DNA of 64,000 nucleotides from an uncultured Odoribacter sp. (lineage in GTDB: Bacteria > Bacteroidota > Bacteroidia > Bacteroidales > Marinifilaceae). The notes below the pieces were generated by a model. The model was not told the DNA's origin. It searched no databases and saw nothing but the letters and a program-made list of their open reading frames with translations. The stretch is from the NCBI GenBank assembly GCA_910589025.1, contig CAJURM010000010.1, positions 39,418-103,417 on the forward strand, in the 5' to 3' direction. A program made the position numbers and the translations under genes. Shown piece after piece: positions 9,995 to 17,123 of this stretch. The stretch's first letter is position 1. Every line of letters begins with the position of its first letter.

Positions 9995-10033
9995 AATATT
10001 TGGAGAATGTCACATTCTCCAAATATTTTTTAT
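9995..10033 (+). terminator. Rho-independent terminator after murF/alr
   Basis: A perfect 15-bp stem (9995-10009 with 10013-10027) closed by a 3-base loop and followed by a T-rich tract. On the minus strand no T run follows it, so it should not stop transcripts coming leftward out of the inverted-repeat region. Confidence 0.85.
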
Positions 10034-10153
10034 TATTTCTACTGACGAAAAGAAATAATCGTTCTTTGTTGGAAAAGAGAAATTTTATTCCTGATTCAGA
10101 AAAGAAACGTGCGATTCAAAACTTTGATTTTTAGAAAAATAAAAAGGGAAATA

Positions 10154-10377
10154 ATACCTGCTTGCCAAGCATGTATTATTTATATTTACTTTTTTAATGT
10201 TATAACGTTTGCACTACACTTCTTTTAAGAAAAAATTACAATGCAAATATAAGTAAAATTGTATCGACTCCAAATCTTTCTTTAATTTTTACAATAGTCA
10301 ATTTTATTTTTTAACAATTTTCATCTATTGCCTCATATAAGATTTCCTTTTCAGGTACATGCTTGGCAAGCAGGTAT
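10154..10377. repeat. Perfect 22-bp inverted repeat flanking about 180 bp: probable invertible promoter segment (inverton)
   Basis: The left arm (10154-10175) and right arm (10356-10377) are exact reverse complements over 22 bases, and a further run of A/T bases continues with one mismatch on the outer side. Each arm is itself nearly palindromic around the core GCTTGCCAAGC. The 180 bases between them are AT-rich, hold no gene and contain a full consensus promoter on the minus strand. Inverted repeats of about this size around a promoter and just upstream of SusC/SusD or capsule operons are the known layout of phase-variable invertons in Bacteroides. Seen: repeat, promoter, orientation. Inferred: inversion. 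No recombinase gene lies in the window. The alternative is a pair of operator sites for a dimeric regulator. Confidence 0.72.
10244..10274 (-). promoter_or_regulatory. Consensus Bacteroidetes promoter inside the inverted repeat, pointing away from susC
   Basis: Read on the minus strand, TTTG (10274-10271) is followed after 19 bases by TATATTTG (10251-10244), an exact match to TTTG-N19-TAnnTTTG. In the present orientation transcription would start near 10237 and run leftward, toward the 3' end of murF/alr. If the segment between the repeats were inverted, the same promoter would fall at about 10257-10287 and read into susC with a leader of about 340 bases. No equally good plus-strand promoter is visible between the repeat and the susC start, so the operon looks OFF in this sequence. 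Confidence 0.75.
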
Positions 10378-10632
10378 CATTTGGAACATAAACTTCTCAT
10401 TCATATCCATTTATAAAAAAGTGAGTGTTGTATAAGAGGGATTTTTTTAATCTATGATGTGAAAATTATTACGTTATTTTAAGAAATGTGAATAATTAAT
10501 TAACACAATAATCTTATGAATGGATGTAAAAAAACGGGCAATCGTGAAAACGTAAACGTTTGCGATTTGCAGGTTGGCATGTCATCGTCTTTTTATTTAA
10601 ACCTAATCATTATTTAACTAATCAATCAACTT
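10378..10632 (+). other. Long AT-rich leader before the SusC/SusD operon
   Basis: 255 bases without a gene between the right repeat arm and the susC start. Apart from an AAACGTTT-centred operator-like palindrome at 10551-10564 I see no promoter with both boxes and no terminator-like hairpin. It would be the 5' untranslated leader of the susC transcript if the upstream promoter is in the ON orientation. Confidence 0.5.
10551..10564. promoter_or_regulatory. LacI-family-like operator palindrome
   Basis: CGTAAACGTTTGCG is a 14-base palindrome with one mismatched pair around the central AAACGTTT, the shape of LacI/PurR-family operators. A related AACGTTTGC sits inside the inverted-repeat segment at 10204-10212. 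No LacI-family gene is in the window, so this is only a suggestion that the SusC operon has a second layer of control. Confidence 0.3.
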
Positions 10633-13600
10633 ATGGAGTTAACTTTACTCAAATGTCGGAAAATCTTCGGATACGGCATGCTCTTGCTGTTCTCGCTGTT
10701 GCTGCTTTTGCCTGCAGCCAGTGTGTACGGTCAGGGTAAAATTAAGGTGTCAGGTACCGTGGTGGATGAATCCGGCCCGCTAATCGGTGCTCATGTGTTG
10801 GTGAAGAACACGGTGAACGGTGTTTCTACGGATGTGGACGGTAAGTTCACACTCATGATCGAATCGCCGGCGACTATCCTGCTCTTCTCTTTTATGGGCT
10901 ATGTCACGCAGGAGGTCGTTGTTGGAGACCGTAGGACGATCGACGTCAAACTGGAACCTGAATCAGAGGTCATGGAAGAAGTCGTTGTTGTCGGCTATGG
11001 TGTACAGAAAAAAGAGTCGGTTGTTGGCTCTATCTCGACTATTGAGGTTGATAACCTTAAGATCCCCGGTTCGCAACTCTCGACCAGTCTTGCAGGTCAG
11101 CTTTCGGGTATCGTGTCTATGGCCCGTTCGGGTGAACCCGGTAAAAGTAGTGCTGCGGACTTTTACATCCGTGGTGTTTCATCATTCCAAGGTTCGTCGA
11201 ATCCGCTCGTGCTGGTTGATGGGGTGGAGCGTGATCTTGATTTGGTGGATACGGACGACATCGCTTCGTTTTCGGTACTCAAAGATGCTTCTGCCTCTGC
11301 TGTTTATGGTGTGCGGGGTGCCAATGGCGTTATTCTTATTACGACGAAGAAAGGAGCATCGGGACGTCCGGAAATCAAGCTGCGTGCTGAAGCCGGTATT
11401 ACACAGCCGACCAAACTACCCGAATTTGTTAATTCTTGGCAGTTTGCCAAAATGTTTAATGAAGCTTATGGCTCGAATTATTATTCCGATGAGGATTTGG
11501 CAGCTTATGCAAACCACACGGATTCGGATTTGCGTCCGGATGTGGACTGGATGAAGGCCCTCTATAAAAATCTTGCCGATAAAGAGCGTGTGAGCCTCTC
11601 CATTTCCGGGGGCGGTGAAATAGCGCGCTATTACATTTCGGGCGGTTTCTACAATGAGTCGTCGATTTACCGTGATGCAGGCGATACTTATGATTATAAT
11701 TCGTCTATCAATTACAATAAATTTAATTTCCGGGCGAACATAGACCTTAATCTGACGAAGACTACGGTCATGAACCTTAACCTGGCCAATATCTACGAGA
11801 AAAGTTTTTCGCCCGGTACGGATCAGAATATTTGGTCGTGGGCGTTTTCAACGTCGCCCAATGCCTTTCCGACGGAGTATTCGAACGGTTATCTCTCCGG
11901 ACCTAACGGTTCGGGACAGAATCCCTGGAACTTGTTGGTTCATACGGGGTATCGCGAGCAATTCTGGAATTCGGCACAGTCTCTTATCGGTATAAAACAG
12001 GATCTTGGTATGCTGACGCAGGGCTTGACGGCCAATATTAAATTTTCGTGGGATGCATGGAACACGCAGATCCAACGGCGCACTAAGAATCCGACCTGGT
12101 ATACGGCGCTTGACTCGCGCGATGAAGAGGGCAATCTGCAGTTCGGTGACCCGTCGAATGTCGGTAGCAATACCCTTGATTTCGCTAATTCAACATCAAG
12201 TACAGTCACGACCTACCTTGAAGGGGCGGTTAATTATAGCCGTCTCTTTGCTGAACAGCATCGTGTGGGAGCTATGTTCCTTTATAATCACAAGGTATTG
12301 CGTTGGACCTCCGGGCAGGGGGCTGACAATTCGCTGCCTTATAAGAACCAGGGTATTGCCGGGCGTGTGACTTATGCTTTTCGCGATAAATATATGTTTG
12401 AATTTAACATGGGATACAACGGTTCAGAGAACTTTGCCAGCGGTCACCGTTTCGGTTTCTTCCCTGCCGTATCGGGTGGATGGATGCTTTCCGAGGAGAA
12501 TTTCTGGCAACCGATAAAGAATTATGTCAATACATTCAAAATTCGTGCTTCCTATGGTAAAGTCGGTAATGACCAGCTCGGTAACAACAATCGTTGGCTT
12601 TATCTGTCGACCGTTATTGATGGTAACGGTTTTACAATGGGAGAGACGGGCAGCAACGGTGGTAGCGGTATCGCTATGGGACGCCCTGAAAACCTTAAGT
12701 TTTCGTGGGAAGAGGAGAAAAAGCTCGACATCGGTATTGAGATGATGCTTTTCAATCAGTTGCGCATTCAGGCCGACTATTTCCACAACCGTCGTGAAGG
12801 TATCCTCATGTTACGGAATGGGCTGCCTGGTATTGCAGGTATTGCTGCCAATTCCGGCAAACAGCCTTATACCAATCTCGGTAAGACCGATAATGAGGGT
12901 GTTGATATGTCACTGGAATGGAACAAACAATTCGGTGACTGGTATTTTACGGCCCGTGGTAATTTTACGTTCAACCGCAATAAACTGGTTGATATTGACC
13001 AGCCCGACTGGGAATACAAGTACCAGAACCAGACCGGTAAACCTTACGGTGCAGGCGGTTCGGGCGACCAGCCCTGGGGATTGGTGGCGTTGGGGCTTTT
13101 CAAGAGCCAGGAGGAGATTGACAATAGCCCCGTACAGAATTTCGGCGAATATCGTGTGGGGGATATCAAATACCTGGATGTGAATGGTGACGGTGTCGTT
13201 GATGCACAGGATAAAATCTATTTGGGGTACACAACGATGCCTGAAATTACTTACGGTTTCGGAGCTACAGCTGCCTGGAAAGGATTTGATCTGAATCTTT
13301 TCTTCCAGGGGGTAGGTCATGTAAACTTCTTCATGAGCGGAGGTTCGCTTACTACGCCTTTTTCCGACAACGAGTCTACACGTCGTGCCGTACAGCGTGA
13401 TGTTTGGGAGAAGGGATGGCGTAGTGACCGTACGGATGCGGAGAACGCAGCCGCTGCTTATCCGCGTTTGAGTGTTGGTACGGGAGGCGGTTACGAGAAC
13501 AATAGGCAGACTTCCTCGTGGTGGCAGCGTAACGGAGCATTCCTGCGTCTGAAGAACGCCGAGATCGGTTACTCCTTCCCGAAAGCCTGGATGGTTAAAT

Positions 13601-13755
13601 CCGGTTTCGTGCAGTCGCTCCGTGTGTATGTTTCTGCGAACAACCTTTGCACGTTCAGCAGTTTCAAACTCTGGGACCCCGAATTGGGCGGCGGACAGGG
13701 GGCCGTTTATCCTCCCAGCCGGTACATCTCTTTCGGTCTGAATGTAAACTTCTAA
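10633..13755 (+). CDS. SusC/RagA-family TonB-linked outer membrane transporter
   Basis: 1040 residues. A signal peptide (to about residue 34, ending VYGQ) is followed by a carboxypeptidase-regulatory-like beta domain (KIKVSGTVVDESG), a TonB-box-like segment (EEVVVVGYGVQKKE), the plug domain with the conserved PLVLVDG and ASASAVYGVRGANG motifs, and a beta barrel ending in an aromatic residue (FGLNVNF). It would import a large ligand across the outer membrane in a complex with the SusD-like lipoprotein whose gene starts one base after its stop codon. The four genes downstream, including a mucinase-like peptidase, suggest glycopeptides or glycans from host mucins as ligand. Arg is mostly CGT and Ser often TCG, unlike the flanking housekeeping genes. 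Confidence 0.95.
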   Translation: MELTLLKCRKIFGYGMLLLFSLLLLLPAASVYGQGKIKVSGTVVDESGPLIGAHVLVKNTVNGVSTDVDGKFTLMIESPATILLFSFMGYVTQEVVVGDRRTIDVKLEPESEVMEEVVVVGYGVQKKESVVGSISTIEVDNLKIPGSQLSTSLAGQLSGIVSMARSGEPGKSSAADFYIRGVSSFQGSSNPLVLVDGVERDLDLVDTDDIASFSVLKDASASAVYGVRGANGVILITTKKGASGRPEIKLRAEAGITQPTKLPEFVNSWQFAKMFNEAYGSNYYSDEDLAAYANHTDSDLRPDVDWMKALYKNLADKERVSLSISGGGEIARYYISGGFYNESSIYRDAGDTYDYNSSINYNKFNFRANIDLNLTKTTVMNLNLANIYEKSFSPGTDQNIWSWAFSTSPNAFPTEYSNGYLSGPNGSGQNPWNLLVHTGYREQFWNSAQSLIGIKQDLGMLTQGLTANIKFSWDAWNTQIQRRTKNPTWYTALDSRDEEGNLQFGDPSNVGSNTLDFANSTSSTVTTYLEGAVNYSRLFAEQHRVGAMFLYNHKVLRWTSGQGADNSLPYKNQGIAGRVTYAFRDKYMFEFNMGYNGSENFASGHRFGFFPAVSGGWMLSEENFWQPIKNYVNTFKIRASYGKVGNDQLGNNNRWLYLSTVIDGNGFTMGETGSNGGSGIAMGRPENLKFSWEEEKKLDIGIEMMLFNQLRIQADYFHNRREGILMLRNGLPGIAGIAANSGKQPYTNLGKTDNEGVDMSLEWNKQFGDWYFTARGNFTFNRNKLVDIDQPDWEYKYQNQTGKPYGAGGSGDQPWGLVALGLFKSQEEIDNSPVQNFGEYRVGDIKYLDVNGDGVVDAQDKIYLGYTTMPEITYGFGATAAWKGFDLNLFFQGVGHVNFFMSGGSLTTPFSDNESTRRAVQRDVWEKGWRSDRTDAENAAAAYPRLSVGTGGGYENNRQTSSWWQRNGAFLRLKNAEIGYSFPKAWMVKSGFVQSLRVYVSANNLCTFSSFKLWDPELGGGQGAVYPPSRYISFGLNVNF

Positions 13756-15663
13756 ATGAAAATACCTATGAAATATAATTTAAAATATCTGTCGCTACTG
13801 CTTCTCGCGGCTTTCGTGACGGTTTCGTGCGACAGCTTCCTTGACCGGCAGGAGGATGAGCGTCTCGATTTTGATAAGATTTGGGAGCAACGCTCACGAA
13901 CACAGCAGTATTTCTTCAACGTCATGGGCTATTTGCCCAATGATGCGGTCAGTGATCTTCCCGGTCAGGGAAATTTTGCCGAAAATACGGCGCATGGTGC
14001 TACCGACGAGGGCGACTGCCAGTGGAACCGTTCGCACTATACGATTATCAATAACGGTTCCTGGAATGCTTCGTCGTTGCCTAATAACAATTATAATCAT
14101 TATTACGCCGGTATCCGAGACTGCAACATATTCTTAGCGAACGTTATGTCTTGCAGTGATGCAGCGGCTACCGAAACCGAGCTTACTTTGTGGTACAACT
14201 GCGCCCGCTGGGCACGTGCTTACTACTATTTTATGCTGATGCGCGATTTCGGCCCTGTATTCCTGCTCGGTGACGAAATCATTGATGTCAACATTGCGCT
14301 TGCTGAGTTGGAACGCCCGCGTAATACGTGGGACGAATGTGTCGACTATGTGGTGAGCGAAATGGAATGGTGTGCGACACGTTTGCCGCAGTCGCATACA
14401 TCAAGCTATATGGGATTGCCGACGAGCGGTGCCGCCAAGGCGGTTATTTCGCGTTTGCGGCTCTATTCTGCCCGTGATCTTTTCAACGGCAATTCCCTCT
14501 ATCGCAGTGTCCGCAATCCGGATGGTACGCAACTATTTCCGCAGACATATGATGAACAGAAATGGGTGTTAGCCGCTCAGGCTGCTAAAGCGGTAATTGA
14601 CGAAGGCATTTATTCGCTTTATCGTGACGAAGACGATGATCCTTGTTTGAATTACTACGGTGTATTTCAGAAGCATTGGAACAGTGAGTTGATTTATTGC
14701 GGTGGCGGATATACGAGCCGTTTTAGTATCGGTGTGCACACGAATCCGGCGCTGCAGATATCCGGTACGGCTTACGGTGGATGGGGACCTACGCAGCAGC
14801 AAGTGGATGCTTACGCTATGGCGAATGGCCGTTACCCGATTACGGGCTATAGAACTGACGGTTCGCCAGTAATTGACGAGCAGTCGGATTATAGCAGTAA
14901 TGAGTTTGCTAAAGCTACTTTCCAGAATCCCTTCCTTCAGGCACTCGGGGCCTCTCAGACTTATTTTCAGGGAACCTGGCCGGTCATGTATCGCGACCGC
15001 GAGCCGCGTTTCTATGTTTCAGTCTTTTGGGGGGACAGTTACTGGATGCACAGCACTTCGGGATTTCACAAAGTGTCATTTTGTCGCGGAACCTATTCCA
15101 CAAACGGAAACGACTGGCCTAATACTGGATATTTGGTCAACAAATGGTATGACCACACGCTTGATTCCTATTCAGCAGGCCAGTGGGGTAATATCACTTT
15201 CCCGACTTTCCGTTTAGGAGAGATTTACCTCAACTACATCGAATCGGTGCTTGAATGTGAGAAACACGGTGCTACGGGCCAAGGTGTGGATCGGGTGTTG
15301 GCTATGCAATATTGGGACGATTTGCGGGATCGTTCGGGTATGGAGTCTATTACAAAGGCTTATCCCGGAGCGAGCATTGACGAGCTGATAGAACTGGTAC
15401 GCAGAGAGCGTCGTGTGGAATTGGCGTTTGAAGGCCATCGGCACTACGATACCCGTACCTGGAAGATTGCTACGACGACTGATAATGGACCGATGTACGG
15501 TATGAATATTCAGGTCCGCTCAACGACAGATATGACTGATGAGGCATACTGGCAACGTACGAAGTATTCGACACGCGTGTTTAAAAACAATCACTATCTC
15601 TTTCCTTTTATGCAGAGAGACCTGGATAGAAACAGCCAGCTCACGCAGAATTACGGATGGTAG
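13756..15663 (+). CDS. SusD/RagB-family nutrient-binding outer membrane lipoprotein
   Basis: 635 residues with a lipobox ending at Cys25 (TVSC) and the SusD-typical CDSFLDR motif directly after it. The N-terminal SusD-like TPR region and the C-terminal RagB/SusD domain are recognisable, including LGEIYLNYIE and RRERRVELAFEGHRHYD near the end, as in most SusD homologues. It caps the SusC barrel from outside and captures ligand. The ATG follows the susC stop codon immediately. An internal ATG at 13768 (MKYNL) is an equally good start and would shorten the signal peptide by four residues. Confidence 0.95.
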   Translation: MKIPMKYNLKYLSLLLLAAFVTVSCDSFLDRQEDERLDFDKIWEQRSRTQQYFFNVMGYLPNDAVSDLPGQGNFAENTAHGATDEGDCQWNRSHYTIINNGSWNASSLPNNNYNHYYAGIRDCNIFLANVMSCSDAAATETELTLWYNCARWARAYYYFMLMRDFGPVFLLGDEIIDVNIALAELERPRNTWDECVDYVVSEMEWCATRLPQSHTSSYMGLPTSGAAKAVISRLRLYSARDLFNGNSLYRSVRNPDGTQLFPQTYDEQKWVLAAQAAKAVIDEGIYSLYRDEDDDPCLNYYGVFQKHWNSELIYCGGGYTSRFSIGVHTNPALQISGTAYGGWGPTQQQVDAYAMANGRYPITGYRTDGSPVIDEQSDYSSNEFAKATFQNPFLQALGASQTYFQGTWPVMYRDREPRFYVSVFWGDSYWMHSTSGFHKVSFCRGTYSTNGNDWPNTGYLVNKWYDHTLDSYSAGQWGNITFPTFRLGEIYLNYIESVLECEKHGATGQGVDRVLAMQYWDDLRDRSGMESITKAYPGASIDELIELVRRERRVELAFEGHRHYDTRTWKIATTTDNGPMYGMNIQVRSTTDMTDEAYWQRTKYSTRVFKNNHYLFPFMQRDLDRNSQLTQNYGW

Positions 15664-15685
15664 GAGATATTCAAAACGATAGAAT

Positions 15686-17092
15686 ATGAAAAAGATAAAA
15701 ACGATATTCCTGTTGCTTTGCGCTGTAACCCTGTTCTTAATTGGCTGTGAGGACAACCGCAAAGAGTACCTGGATGATTATCAAACACTGATCTACTTCC
15801 GTAATGGCGGTGATCAAATGCTTAAACTCTACCGTGTCGGCGAGAACACCGTCTATGAGATTCCGGTCTGTAAAGGCGGTCTTAATCGGGAAGCCACGGG
15901 TACTGCGACGCTTTCCGTGATGGAACAGTCGCAGTTGGATATGTATAACCTCGAAAACGAAACCCGCTATCGGCAATTGCCTGATACTTGTTTCCGATTC
16001 CTTACCGAGGCGGAACTAACCTTTGCGAGCGATGAGGACAGCAAGGTGTTTCGTGTGGAGGTCATGACCGACGATATCAGCGCCGTGCAGGAAAGCGATA
16101 CGGAGAATGATTACGTACTGGCCTTGCAGGTACGTGCTGATCAGGCAATCAGTTCTGGTATCAACCTGTTGATTCTTCACCTCGACATTGATATTCCTAA
16201 ATTGTCACTGGGGACTGCCGGCTTGCAGAGCTTCTCCTATACGAGCGAAAGCCCTGAAGAGAATCCCTATGCCAACAGCGTGGTGCTTGGTTTGGACAAT
16301 CTCTGGGACTTCACCTGCGGGCTTGCTGTGCATGACCAGGCTTGGCTGGATGCCTATAACACAGAGAACGGTACCAACTATGTATTGCTGCCGGAGTCAA
16401 GTTATACTTTGCCCGACAGTGTGACATTTACATCAGGAAAGAGCAGTGCGGATTTTGAAGTGGTGATTAATCGCAAATCAATGGGATTGCTGCAGGAATT
16501 TGTATTGCCGGTTTATCTGGCTTCCAGTACTAAGCCCCAGTTTGTGATTGAAGAGGCTGCTTCGACTGTTTTGTTGAACGTGCGTCTGGATCCTGACAAA
16601 ATTCCGCTGACGGCAGCTATGGCTTCGTCTCCTTATACGAATGCGGGGGACGGTCAGGGGTTGGACGCGCTTTTCGATGGCGATGTCTCCGTTGCGTCAT
16701 GGTGGCATTCCTATTACGGTGGCGGCCCTGTCGGTGACGGGACTTACGGTTATTACATAGATCTTACGTTGAATGAGCCGTTATCGGCTGTGGTATTTAA
16801 ATATGCGACGCGTGCCAATGCGAATGCTGTGCTTGCCGAAGTGTGCATCGGTGTAAGTAATGACGGAGAAAATTGGACTGAGATAGGTCGCGTGTCGTTC
16901 GGTTTGCCCACGGAAGGGTTGACATGGGCTACATTACCGGCTTTCTCTCACACTACAGCCTTTAGGTATGTGCGTTTCGGTGTGGTTCGTAGTGCCGGTG
17001 GTGCTGGCGGTCTGTTGACTGATCCTAACGGAACTACGGCGTGTACAGCGCTTTCCGAACTCGAACTTTACGGTGCGAACCTGGTGAAATAG
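15686..17092 (+). CDS. Surface lipoprotein with DUF1735-type domains and a C-terminal discoidin-like domain
   Basis: 468 residues, lipobox at Cys21 (LIGC) followed by acidic residues that favour export to the cell surface. Two beta-rich modules resembling the BT_3987-like DUF1735 fold cover about residues 35-310 (Y..LP then V.F..G patterns twice), followed by an F5/8 type C-like module from about residue 315 to the end (SPYTNAGDG... ELELYGANL). The last module is related to the C-terminus of the last gene of this operon. The position after susD and the architecture suggest a surface glycan-binding protein working with the transporter. The ligand is not known. Confidence 0.8.
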   Translation: MKKIKTIFLLLCAVTLFLIGCEDNRKEYLDDYQTLIYFRNGGDQMLKLYRVGENTVYEIPVCKGGLNREATGTATLSVMEQSQLDMYNLENETRYRQLPDTCFRFLTEAELTFASDEDSKVFRVEVMTDDISAVQESDTENDYVLALQVRADQAISSGINLLILHLDIDIPKLSLGTAGLQSFSYTSESPEENPYANSVVLGLDNLWDFTCGLAVHDQAWLDAYNTENGTNYVLLPESSYTLPDSVTFTSGKSSADFEVVINRKSMGLLQEFVLPVYLASSTKPQFVIEEAASTVLLNVRLDPDKIPLTAAMASSPYTNAGDGQGLDALFDGDVSVASWWHSYYGGGPVGDGTYGYYIDLTLNEPLSAVVFKYATRANANAVLAEVCIGVSNDGENWTEIGRVSFGLPTEGLTWATLPAFSHTTAFRYVRFGVVRSAGGAGGLLTDPNGTTACTALSELELYGANLVK

Positions 17093-17123
17093 ACTGGTAT
17101 ACGATAAATAAAAATATACGATT

